From Neoceratodus forsteri (Eukaryota; Chordata; Ceratodontiformes; Ceratodontidae), in contig CM028131.1 in the NCBI GenBank assembly GCA_016271365.2, forward strand, positions 174,658,501-174,722,500: a stretch of DNA of 64,000 nucleotides. Direction: 5' to 3'. The notes below the pieces were generated by a model. The model had not been told where the DNA came from. It did not search any database and was given only the letters and a program-made list of their open reading frames with translations. This document shows positions 1-10,169 of the stretch, piece by piece. Position 1 is the stretch's first letter. Every line of letters begins with the position of its first letter. The position numbers and the translations under genes were made by a program.

Positions 1-222
1 AGAACTCTGCCTGGCAGCTGACATATCTGTCTCTATTGCCCCCCCACTACATCATCAGCATTGTGACCTCACTGACAGTAACATCACTGCTGCTGCAGGA
101 ACAGCCACTCAGTAGATGCCAGGTCAGTTGCTTGTGATGTCATAGTCAGTGAGATCACAATACTGATGATATAGTGCGGGGACAGAAATAGATATGTCCA
201 CTGCCAGGCTGAGAGCTGTTCC
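1..222. mobile_element. Foldback MITE, cut by the window start
   Basis: Two arms of about 85 bp are reverse complements. The left arm (about 5-90, with GCCTGGCAGCTGACATATCT) pairs with the right arm (about 135-218, with GACAGAAATAGATATGTCCA). Both arms carry a CATCATCAG..ATTGTGA segment. The loop is about 40 bp. No reading frame is present. The right outer arm runs slightly beyond what the left edge shows, so the first bases of the element are probably outside the window. This layout is typical of a non-autonomous DNA transposon; the superfamily is not assigned. Confidence 0.6.
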
Positions 223-863
223 ACACATCCAGCTCAATATTATTACATAGAAAACTCTCTAATGAGATAAAGGAAAAGGAAAAATACTTCACATATAAAA
301 AGTTACAACTGACTACTTCTTAAAATTTGTGTTGTTTTCCTCTCTGTCTGTTTTGGTTCCACTAGCTCTTGAAGCTTAACAATATGAAGGCAGGTCAAAC
401 CACATAGCAGGCTTGCATACCATGTGTGTGCGCTTTCCCCAGTGTATGGACACACTATGTCAGCAAACATAATGCTTTCTTCAGTGATGGGTAGCGTATG
501 CTCACAGCTGGCTTTTAGCCATGCCTAGTATCACTGAAGACTGCTCCCAATGCGTAGAAAATTTAATGTAATTACTTACAGCTTAATACTTGCAGCCTCT
601 CAGTAAATAAACCAGTCGTCATAAAAAATATTATGTGCTAAAGTGAATAAATGATAATGTGATCAAACATCAATATTTGTAGAAATCATGAGCCAAGTTA
701 AAATATTAGAGAAATCACTGTCTGAAACATCAACTCAAAGGGTATTTATCTAATAAGTAATAACAATACATTTCTAAATGGGAAAACTTGAATAAACATG
801 CAAATCCATTGAAATATGGAAATTAAAACTGAACTACATAATGCAGATAGGAAAAAGACACAA

Positions 864-1428
864 TCATAAATAGCTCTGTGGTCCCATATTGTTATTCAAG
901 CCTTTAGGGGTAAGGGTGTCCAACTCATGACTCCAAAAGGACTCATGCTGCAAAAGTTTTGTGTTTGTAAGGTCACCTCTTCTTTGTGAAACAGTAACAT
1001 GTTCAGTCCTGATAAATCTTAGAGTGGCTGCTGATCTGTGTTTAAAATGATTGTAATATCTTACCATCCAACCTTCATATCCATCTTATGTCCACGTAAT
1101 GTATTTCACTGCATTGTAACAGTGGCTTGTATCCGAGGGCTGCTGTAATTCAGTGAAATATGGTATTCTGTTTTTTTTAATGGCCTTTTTGTTTGACCTA
1201 CAGGTATATACAGAGTCCCACAGGGGCACAATAGTATATATACATTATCCCTGCAGTATTGCAGTTAATGAAAGTACTGATAATATGTTCTTTTGCAGTT
1301 CTATGATATCTAAAATATTTTATGTTGACAGTACTGCAACAATGAGTGCAAGGGCCACATCTAAAATTTCCCTTCAGTAGTGGTAAAAGCCATACGGGGT
1401 GAATGTCCTGTTTCTTCATTCCAAAAAC
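864..1428 (-). pseudogene. PLE linker and GIY-YIG endonuclease domain remnant
   Basis: The minus-strand frame carries the PLE linker with paired cysteines (FRCGPCTHC), then a stretch ending FINCNTAGIMYIYYC, which matches the start of the GIY-YIG domain of PLEs. It ends with HESFWSHELDTLTPKGLN at about 935-880, the usual C-terminus of Neptune-type PLE proteins. One frameshift around 1190-1230 separates the two halves: after it, VGQTKRPLKK appears in another frame. It is the 3' part of the element whose RT lies at 4426-5660. This assignment rests on remembered family motifs, not a search. Confidence 0.8.
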
Positions 1429-1432
1429 TATG

Positions 1433-4421
1433 TGTAGCCCCTCTCTGGCACCGACCTGGAGAGGGCACAACCCCTGCCTTACGGGCCTGACCACAGTTAA
1501 GGGGCCTGGGTTCCTATAGCTGACCTATGAAGGTCCTTTCCCAAAGGATAAAAATAAAATAGCGGTGCCTGCACCCAGAGTACATATTTAGTGGGTCTGA
1601 TTACCTGCAGTACAACCCCCTAGGATATTGTACTGTACCAACTCACCTCCCCAACAGTTACTCTAAGCATGGACTTACCAGGATTCAAACCTCCCCTCAT
1701 TCTATTACACCATTTACATTTCCCATTTCAGATAGCAAGCTCAATAAAATTAGGCTCTGGATTAATTTCTGTTGCAAAATAATAACATCTTGGTTTATTT
1801 ACAGGGGGAGGGTTTAGGATGGGGGAAGTGGAATACAATACAATCATTTTAAAGATTGGCATTTCCTCAAATTCACATTTCCCTTTTTGATTTCAATCCC
1901 ATGTTTTAATCAATGCAGCAACCAGATCTAACTAAACTAGTTAACTGCTACAGGTGTACTCAAATCCAGACCCATAGGTCCCAGTCTAATAAAACCCCAC
2001 AGTCCCATCACTGGGTTCCCAGATTTTAGTTGTAGGCCTGAGACGCAGCTGGTATCAGGCATTGGTGTGCTTTTCTGAATTAAATTAACTTTTTACATGC
2101 CTTTCTTTTATTTAGATTTTGCTCTACCTCCTGCCTTGATGGGCATTCCTGAACTATGTACAGTCCCCAGGTGCAGGGCAATTCTTGCTGTTTACTCATG
2201 ATTCTGTAGATTCACCCCTTGGATGGCACAGTTCGTTGAATTCCTAGGGATTGATGGAACACAGGCAGAACCAGCTCGATGCTTGAAACAGGGGGCACAG
2301 AGGCTGCAGCTTGCTCTTTCTTCCTCTTGCTTGCAGATCTTGCAGTTTGTCCCCTTTAGCCATTACAGGCCTTGTTGCAAGGCACGTGTGCAAAGCCTTC
2401 CAACTACAGAGGATCCAGACCAGGGAGTGGCCCCACAGACTGGCTCCCCCTGATCAGAGCACCATAGTACTTGGGTATAAGACCCTTGATCCCCTGCAGT
2501 GGCAGACCCCACTTGATGAGGGTGAGTTCCCCACCTGGCCCTGGGTGTCAGCAAAAACATTAAGCACATTCTCTGTTTCTTCTCTCTTTCTTTCTCTATC
2601 TTTTCTGCCATGGCGTGTAGCCAAATCAATCTGTTCCTTTTTCTTTTTGTATCTCAGGAGCAGACAACAAGTACCGGACCCCAGAAGGCACCTGTTCATC
2701 CTTCTGCTTTCACAGTCTCTTAGCCACATTCTTGCTCTGGCTCACACATATCTCCTGCATTTAAAGTCCCTTTTCTCACTGTGCAGGTATAGCAATTCTC
2801 CACGTGAAGAGGCTCACTCTTCCTTTTCTTCTCTCAGCACATTCATATTCTCTTGTTCCTCATCATTCTTCTGTATTCCATCTTTTCCCAGGCTTAGGTG
2901 TAACCTTTGTCCTTTTACAAGTCTCAGGACACAACTTTTGTCTCTTCACAGGCTTAGACACAACCTTTGTCCTTTTTCCAGGCTCAGGACACAACCTCTT
3001 TTGTCCTCTTCCCACTGCTCGGGTGCATCTTCAGTTTAACACAGTTCTTGCAATCTGCAGCTTTCCCTTTTCCGTTTGAGCTGCCTTCATCTCACCGCTG
3101 TAGTGCAACTTTAGAACAATGCAGAACAGTCAGCAACCTGCAGCTTTCCCTTTTTCTCTTCAAAACTGCTTCTTCCTTGCTTCTGCTCTCCCTTTTCCTG
3201 ATGGGACAGGCACTCCTTGTCCTGGGGGACAAATTGTTGGCAGCCCCCAGGCAGGCCCATCCTGCAGCCCGATTCTCTCCAGGGACAAAAGACCCCCTCC
3301 TCCTGGAGGACTCCCACCGAACTGACTCAAACTCCAACTGTTCTTGGCTTTTGGGAGGCCTTTTCTCACTCCCCATTGGCTGGAGCCACTGTCCTCAAGA
3401 AAAATTAATATGTATGAGGTTCCCTCGATGCCTCATTGGTGCAGAAAAAGGTGCCTAAATATTCCCCGGTATTTTCCCCCAAGAGTCTGTTCACACAGTC
3501 CAGAAGTCCTCCTGGCAAATCCTGCTTCTGTAATTGGGTGACTGGTATCACATGGCTGCCAAACATGGTGACTGGAGTAAACAGTGTCCACACATTTTAA
3601 CAGTGTGCCAGGTTTTAAAATGTTTCTGCAGCCAAACAACAAGCTTTTATTTTATATTTTCCCCACATAGAGCAACCCTTGTGTCCCACTAAGCAACTGC
3701 ACTCTGTGCCACTTTCCTTTAGCCCTGGGAAGTTATTGCTGCTGTTTGCTATTGCCCTTAGGCAGCACATGCAGTCCCAGTGCAGTCCATACCAGTCCCC
3801 TCTTCAGACTGTCTCTGCAGCCCACATAAACATATTTATTTTAAACATTTATTCCTCAGTCTGGTAGCAGTCCCTTTCTTCTGCTACCACGCAACCCTTT
3901 TTACAACTTTATTTACTTTTTCGATCTGTCACTAGTGCTACTCACTTAGCCCCAGTGCTAAACAGGCTCCTGGCTCTTTAAAGGGATACCACCTCATTAA
4001 TATTCATGAAGCAGCTCCCATATTCTCAAGCATGATCGGTGCTCAGAAAAACTACTCCAGCCGCTTCCCTGCTGCCTCTCCAGTTTTCCCAAGGTCTCTG
4101 GTCCCTCTCTTGCTCTGTACTGGGACCAAGACAACCAGAGAGGCAGCCTAAAATGGCCATGGAATGGCCAAAAGAAAATGCAGTACTGCACATGCGCAGA
4201 GCTCACCAGCACCGAAGTGCCATTCCTAAAACCGGCAGCTCCACGAACTTGCTACTCTGGCCCCGCTCTCTCCAAAAACCACGCGGGGACCAGTAGTAGA
4301 CAACAGAACACAGGGGGCAAGCCAGGAAATTGGAAAAAAGAATGAGGGGTGGAAGCAAAACCCTGGAGAAACATAGCTTTTTTCAGGGGCTCACAGGTAA
4401 GCTCCCGACAGGGAGGTTACA
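1433..4421. mobile_element. LTR-like TG...CA element with 4-bp duplication, non-coding
   Basis: The 2,989-bp insert begins TGTAGCC and ends GGTTACA, so its ends are a 7-bp imperfect inverted repeat with TG...CA termini. It is flanked by TATG at 1429-1432 and 4422-4425. Deleting it and one TATG restores PLE coding on the minus strand. No gag, protease or pol frame is visible, and I could not find an internal second copy of either end. It could be one very long solo LTR or a non-autonomous LTR element. The TG...CA ends and 4-bp duplication fit LTR-retroelement integration. The interior is C/T-rich from about 2560 to 3400. Confidence 0.6.
2885..3010. repeat. Short tandem repeat of ~50 bp inside the LTR-like element
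   Basis: The phrase CAGGCTTAGACACAACCTTT recurs with variation about every 50 bp (GGCTTAGGTGTAACCTTTGT, CTCAGGACACAACTTTTGTC, GGCTTAGACACAACCTTTGT, GGCTCAGGACACAACCTCTT). This gives about 2.5 units made of two half-units. There is no coding role. Confidence 0.6.
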
Positions 4422-4425
4422 TATG

Positions 4426-5660
4426 TATTAGATTTTTTTTAAGTTCCTGCCCTGTCCGTATGTAATTTGTGGTCTACGGGTATCGTAATATTGTAGTACA
4501 CTCTCAGTGACTAGAACTCTACAATACTTTTTTAAACACATTTACAACTTTTGTATCCTTTGAGCAATACTGGGTACTAAAAGTAATTACAGTATCTAGA
4601 CTTTTTGGTTTTGGTTTTGCTATCAACAGATCTATTCTGTGTTTCTCCTCTACTCTTTTTATGGAAGCCAACAAGGTATCAGCTTTGTATCTACAATTCA
4701 AAAATGTATTGCGTATTTTCTCTATTTGAGATTTATATTCAGTCTGTATGCTGCAATTTTGCATCACATGAGGCATCTGTCCATACTGTTGCTGCATTTG
4801 AGATGTTAAGGATGGCAGACACTAATGTGGAGCACTGGATTTTGATCTGTATCAATTAAAAAACTGTTGTGTTGAGATACAGTATGTGTTTCTTTTACTG
4901 TTCCTTAGATCCAAAAAAATGACCACTGTCTCACTTATTGCTAAGAACTTCATGTCAGAAGAATTAATGTAGTTCAGAAAGTTCCCAAAGTTGTTCTCTT
5001 TGCATGCCAAAATTATAAACATGTCATCAATATATCTGGCCCACAACATGATGTTTGTTAGATGCTTATGTACTCTGAGGTCCCAGATGTAAGTATGCCA
5101 CCAACTGCCCACATGTTGATTCACCAGAGATGGGGTGAACAGAGTTCCCATAGCTGTCCTCTTATGCTATTTATAAAATTCATTCTGGAACAGAAAGTAA
5201 TTTAATTGTAATATGAACTCTAGACTTTTCTTTGTTGATTTTTATAAGTAGATGTGATTCTTCTGTTATGGCACTCTTTGCCACATTCATCACAGCTCTT
5301 GTATCAGCCACATATGATTTTAATGTATTCACATTAAAGTACAGAAAAAAGTTAATGTATTTTTAATTTGTTTCAGTTGTGGCACCTATAGAGTTCACAG
5401 TTGCCTGACCTGGAGGTACATCTTTGTTTTTATGCACTTTCAGCAGTAGATAGTTGTTTTTTATAGGGTTAGAGATTTTTAGAAATCCAGTTTCCTTCTC
5501 GGTAATTCATTTAATTGCTTTTGCCAATGTTATGCGTCTCCAGTTAGCCAATGGTAGAATTCTCTATTGTGATTCTGTTCGTATATGTCAGTCAGATAGA
5601 TTTCCCTTGGCCACAAAATTATGGTGCCCCCACACACACACACCATTTGTTGCTTGCTTG
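4426..5660 (-). pseudogene. PLE reverse transcriptase remnant
   Basis: Translation of the minus strand shows PLE RT blocks in order: YLLLKVHKNKDVPPGQ (about 5450-5400), the NVNTLKSYVADTRAVMN region (about 5340-5290), GTLFTPSLVNQHVG (from 5151), the catalytic RYIDD box (about 5037-5023), and the thumb region near 4797-4519 (NTFLNCRYKADTLL...). The RYIDD box is intact although the surrounding frame has stops. The tail (KKI at about 4445) joins the linker at 1428 when the intervening element is removed. In intact PLEs this domain copies element RNA. Confidence 0.85.
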
Positions 5661-5664
5661 GGGA

Positions 5665-6412
5665 TAGTGGTGGGCAAAGTGGGCTTAATTCACTCTGTGG
5701 AGCAATTCACGGAGTGAAGGCAGAATCGCGGAGTGCTCCACAGCGCAAAGCAGAGTACTTTCCGTTATAAGAGGCAACACGAAGTCCATTGAAAACAATG
5801 ACTTTGCATTACTCTGCCTTCCCAAAACCACTACTCCACAAATTTTAAGGTGACGTACATTGAAAACAATGTACTTCACCTAACTTTGCCTTGTTTTAAG
5901 TTCCAAAGGTGAATTTTTCAGCAATACATGGGATTTCAGGTCACATGGGCTCTAGATTGTTCTGCACAGCCTCAGTTCAGGGTAGTGTGTGTAGGAAGTT
6001 GTTGGAGATAGTCTGCTCTGAGAGCTTTCTGCATTTCAAACCTTGTAAAAGCTGTTAAAAAAGCCTTTTTGAGTCATTTGTTTTGCTGAAACTTCAGTTC
6101 GTCGATTGTAGGAAACCCTCCTGTGCTCACATCATCGAGTGTTTATTGTTTGTGTGTGGATTTTGAATGTTAATGTACAACATTCAGTCTGTGTTCGGAG
6201 AGACAGTGGAAGTGTGCTTTGGGGGAGGGGCGTATCTGTGGTGTACGTAGACTTAAGTAGGAGAAATAGGTAGTTCTTTGTTTTTTGGTTATATTTTTCT
6301 TGTATAACTGACTGTGTTAATGTACACACAGTAATATTTTCAGTAATTGTTGACTTTTCTCGCTGATTGTGTGTGTTGTGGTCTGGACCTGGAGCAGCAG
6401 TGCATAATACTA
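5665..6412 (+). mobile_element. hAT-like MITE, copy A
   Basis: The left end TAGTGGTGGGCAAAGTGG matches the reversed right end of 46627-47203 (CAGTGGTGGGCGAAGTGG). The homology continues for about 550 bp: an AT/GC-alternating block with ATTCACGGAGTGAA and GAAGTCCATTGAAAACAATG, and a far block with GGGGGAGGGGCGTATCTGTG. No reading frame is recognisable. A CR1 3' fragment starts at about 6413, so the right end of this copy was not identified and may lie past the CR1. The GTGGTGGGC terminus is hAT-like from memory; no 8-bp duplication was proven. Confidence 0.6.
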
Positions 6413-7436
6413 ACATACTAACATACTAAAATGCCAGCAGAATAGGCCTAATGGTCTTTCGTGTCTGCTCGTTTGGTCAGCCCCCACCCTGGGTGCTGAC
6501 CTTGCTGTCCCCCTCGCCTTCTCTGGCTTCTCCCTTCCCAGTTCCGGATATTCTTGCTGCATTGGATTTTGCTTCCTGAACCTTCCCTGTACCTGTCCCA
6601 CCCCCTCTTGAACCCCTCCACTGTCTCTGCCTCCACCAGCCCCCTAGGTAGTGCATTCCATGGCTCTACCACCCTCTCAGTGAAGTAGCACCTCCTCCTT
6701 TCTCCCCTGAATCTTCCCCCCTCCAGCTTCCACCCATGCCCTCTAGTGGCCCCTTCCTCCTTCCTCCTTCCTTCGAAGCACCCTCACTGTTCCTCCCCTA
6801 TTTACCCTCTTCATGTACCTGAAGACCTCTATCATGTCCCCCCGGTCCCTTCTCTCTTCCAAAGTGTACATATTTAGCTCTTCAGCCTCTCCTCATAGGT
6901 CCTGTCCCCAAGCCCCAAATCATTTTGGTTGCCCTCCTCTGGACCCTCTCCAGGAGGTTAATGTCCCTCTTTAAGTGTGGCCCCAAAACTGCACACAGTA
7001 CTCAAGGTGCGGCCTCACCAAGCAGTTATACAGGGAGTATCACTTCCCTCCTTCTGGAGGTGATCCCCTAGCGATGCATCCCAGCATCCTGTTGGCCTTG
7101 GCTGCTGCCCTCCTACAAGTCTCAGAGTTGTTCATCTTGACATCCACCACCACCCCAGGTCCTCTCAGCCATTGAGACTTGAGTATTTCCCCAGGGTGTA
7201 CACTTGGCCTGGGTTTCTGGCCCCCAGATGGAGTACCTTGCATTTCCCTGCATTAAACCTCAGCTTCCACTTTCTAGACCATCTTTCCAGATCCTCCAGG
7301 TCCCCCTGCAGGGCCACCCTCCCCTCCTCCCCATCCACCACTGCCCCCAGTTTCGAGTCATCTGCAAAGAGACTCATCTCACTCCTGATTCCTGTCCTTA
7401 TGTCAGATACGAAGGCGTTGAACAGATCTCAAGTTG
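6413..7436 (-). mobile_element. CR1-type LINE 3' part (subfamily a)
   Basis: The minus-strand translation shows the CR1 RT catalytic block LFADDSKLGAVVDG near 7377-7330, then WSRKWKLRFNAGKCKVLHLG. The CR1 3' coding tail MVEPWNALPRGLVEAETVEG follows at about 6672-6610. The 3' end at about 6413 is a short tandem of TATGTTAG, comparable to the octamer tails of CR1. The RT sequence differs clearly from the other CR1 copies in this window (FADDTKICNRVD type), so it is another subfamily. The element is 5'-truncated upstream of the FADD block, and the region between RT and tail is broken. Confidence 0.85.
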
Positions 7437-8491
7437 TTTAAACTATGTTGTATATTACTGAAGTTTTCAGTTTGTTACACATTACTTGTAGACAAATTGT
7501 GTATGCGCGTGTGTGTGAGTGTATGTATGGTGCGTGACATCAAATAGTACACTTTTTCTTGTGCCACAGTGTAATTGCAGGCACAACAGTGTGAGCCTGC
7601 TATCCACTGCAGCTGCATGATTTTGTACTGCCATTGTGGTATCTTTTCTTGGTTTTGCACTGCTGTAATCTTTTTTTGAAATTCAAAATGCTTTATTTCT
7701 TTTCATTCTGCCCTATAAGGCCGTTTTACCACACAACAGGGCCACAAACAATAAATACACAAACCATACATACAGACACCCTACCCCCACCCAACCCATG
7801 GTATCAGCATTACTAAGGAGAACATAATATAACTGGTGCACCTTCCAGTCCTAGAAGGTGCCTACTAAAGAGAGTATAGTGTTTGCAATTTACTCCAATA
7901 CTTGTCAAACTTAGGCATCCTATTACTCACACTAGTGATTACCTTTTCCACTGAAAGATTAAACAAAAGTTCCTGCAACCACTCTGAATAGGATATGAGT
8001 TCATTATCCAGCCAGTGATGAAGTACTAACTTCTTAACAGACATCGCCACCATTGCTAAGTGGTACTTCCTCTTGGTGACAGGAATGAGGGAATAGTCTC
8101 CCACCAGACAGGTCGCCGGTTCTATATATTCAGCTATTCGCAATAGAGGGTCTGCTCTCTGATTTATGAGGGCCTAGAGAGGAGCTACCTTTGGGCATTT
8201 TCAGAAAATATGATATAAGGAACCCACATCCAGCATGCAACACGTGCAGCTTGGGGAGGGGGACCTGTTCATCTTAACCAGCTTAACTGGAGTGTGATAC
8301 ATGATATTAATGATCTGAAATTGCATCAGTCTCAGCCTATCCTGAGAAATAAACCTGTGAATATCTTTCCAAATCTTCCCCCAGTTGAATGTTTTCTCTG
8401 GGGATTGAGCATTCCAATAGCTGGAAGACCCATCTTGGTGTGGAAAAGCTCTTTTTATTAGTATAGTGTATATATTGCAATGCCCTGTACC

Positions 8492-9598
8492 TAGGGCTAC
8501 CAGGGGTTGATGTCCGCCACCTTCAGCTAGTGCAAAATGCGGCAGCCAGGCTGTTGTCTGGAACATTTAGATCCAGCCATATAATGCCTGTGCTCCGCGA
8601 ACTGCACTGGCTTCCAGTGCAGTGGGGGATCACCTTCAAGGTCGGTTTGCTGACCTATAAAGCCCTACACGACCAGGGACCTAGTTACTTGCAAGATCTC
8701 CTTCACCCTTGCTGTCCCCTTCGCCCTCTCCAATCTACCGACAAGGTATTGCTAGAGATTCCCAGGGTCCATTTAAAGACATCTGGGTCCCGGTCCTTCA
8801 GCTTTGTGGCCCCGGCCCTGTGGAATTCTCTACCTCATTGGATATGAGATTGCCTGACCATCCAGGAGTTCAAAACTGCACTTAAAACTTATTTATTTGA
8901 ATCAGCATATGGTGGTTTTAATTGATAGTATTTTAACTGTGAATTTTAAATATAGGATTTTATTGATATATTTGAAATCATTTATTGTATTGGTTGTGTT
9001 ATGTACAAGAGCCTTGGTTGTAAAAAAGGTGCTATTTATTTATTTATTATACTTTTTTGTGCCAGCCTGGGGCCGAACTCAGTCCTGGTCACAGCCCCCG
9101 GCACCTCCTGCACCCACATGAGCTGCGCTCCCCCTATTCCCCCTGGCTTACCCCCGCCAGGGTGGGGTTGTGGCACTTACCGGTGTTGCGTATGTCAGTT
9201 TGGGTCAGGGGATCCAGCTTGGGAGCACATCGAAGGTGACGAGGAGGGCATCACTAAGGCACTTAGCTGGGGATTTTTTCTGTCCCTGAAAGGATGTTAT
9301 TTTTTCCTCGGGGGCCGGGACGTGCAATGACATCCTGTGTCCACCCCACCCCCCTCCTAACATCCAGACGCCAGCTGCAGTGGAACCCTCTGCCTTCTCC
9401 AGGGGTCTGTAGTGCACTGGATGTTCATCCACCCCCCCCCCGGAGATGGAGAGCAGTCCAGTGGATGCTCCATCCATCTTCCCCGGCCGGCTCTCCAGCG
9501 ACCCAGGTCCACTCCCTAACCTGGGTCGCTGGTGTCACGAGTGGAAATCCAACTGCTGTGCTGATGGACCAGCAGAAAGGTGCTATTTATAAATAAAC
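8492..9598 (+). mobile_element. L2 LINE 3' fragment, split by a SINE
   Basis: The plus-strand frame 8530-8847 contains QNAAARLLSGTFRSSHIMPV, ELHWLPVQWGITFKVGLLTY, KALHDQGPSYLQDLL and PALWNSLP, which are hallmark blocks of the L2 ORF2 C-terminus. The A/T-rich L2 tail continues to 9039 and resumes at 9576-9598 (GGTGCTATTTATAAATAAAC) after the SINE at 9040-9575. It is 5'-truncated and inserted into an L1 on the opposite strand. Confidence 0.85.
9040..9575 (-). mobile_element. tRNA-like SINE, copy 1 (15-bp target duplication)
   Basis: This 536-bp insert is flanked by AAAGGTGCTATTTAT at 9025-9039 and 9576-9590, a perfect 15-bp duplication. The right end, read on the minus strand, starts with a tRNA-like head: CAGCACAGCAGTTGGATTTC resembles a pol III A box. 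The left end is T-rich, as expected for the 3' tail of a minus-strand retroposon. The last ~110 bp match 63800-63912 (ACTCCCTAACCTGGGTCGCT and following). The body is GC-rich and unlike the V-SINE and MIR-like SINE in this window. The B box is poor, so the exact tRNA source is uncertain. Confidence 0.75.
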
Positions 9599-10169
9599 TA
9601 TGAATAGATTTGATATGATACCAGATACTGCATTCGGCTGTGTGGCTGTGCGGCTATGAAACTAAGCGGTTGCAGGAACCTTGCCTCATTCTTTGCTTCC
9701 TGTTTTATTTGAGAAGTGACCAACATATGTCTAAGCTGAAACACTTTAAAACCTGTATAGGACCCTAGATTGTAACCACTAATAATATCGTCTGATGTTC
9801 TGAATTGCCCATTGTGCCATAAATCAGCAATCGTGACTTCTGCCAATTGGAGGAGCCAGGAAGCCTTAACCAATTTCCCCCATCTTAAAATCTGGGTTAC
9901 CCACTAGAGGCTAGATCATTGCTGTAATCTACAGTCAGAGCTCCCCCAAACAGGCAAACGGTATTCTTTTCCAGATTGGATTTTTTTTGACTTGAGAGCA
10001 CCACTGGTTAGTTAAGGTGTTGTTGAACTTGTTGTGACTTTGCATCTGTATCTGTTTTTGAAGTCACAGTTGTTTTTTTGGCTTCACATCCAGCATCCCC
10101 CTGGACCCCACACAAAGTGAATGTTCCAAAATCTAAATTTGTTTAGAATATTCTTGTTGATCCCCCAAA

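Larger units (their letters stand above)
355..5664 (-). mobile_element. Penelope-like element (PLE), split by a 3-kb insertion
   Basis: Read on the minus strand from 5664 leftward, this gives the order of a PLE: reverse transcriptase (about 5660-4426), a linker plus GIY-YIG endonuclease (about 1428-864), then an untranslated tail (about 860-355). The tail shares sequence with 27478-27640, including the GGTATGCAAGCC and AAAGCCAGC blocks. The coding part is broken by many stops. A 2,989-bp element sits at 1433-4421; removing it rejoins the PLE frame across the site. The RT end at 5664 abuts a hAT-like MITE, so the PLE is truncated or interrupted there. PLEs use target-primed reverse transcription; this copy is dead. 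Confidence 0.85.
7672..9900 (-). mobile_element. L1-type LINE 3' part, split by an L2 insertion
   Basis: Minus-strand frames at 9873-9598, 8566-8201 and 8143-7865 read as the C-terminal part of an L1 ORF2. They include an ADLWHNGQF..DDIISGYNL block, a QFQIINIMYHTPVKLVKMNR block followed by cysteine-rich PSPSCTCCMLDVGSLYHIF, and a C-terminal KKLVLHHWLDNE..EWLQELL block. The AT-rich 3' end is near 7672. The L1 is interrupted by an L2 fragment (about 8492-9598), which itself holds a SINE. RT catalytic motifs lie outside the surviving part. Confidence 0.75.

Noticed and set aside
2311..3039. A 242-codon plus-strand frame rich in Ser, Leu and Phe
   Set aside because: It lies in a C/T-rich part of the LTR-like insert with short internal repeats; composition explains the lack of stops and no domain is visible.
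1433..4421. Endogenous retrovirus with coding genes
   Set aside because: No gag, protease, polymerase or envelope similarity in any frame; only LTR-like ends and a duplication.
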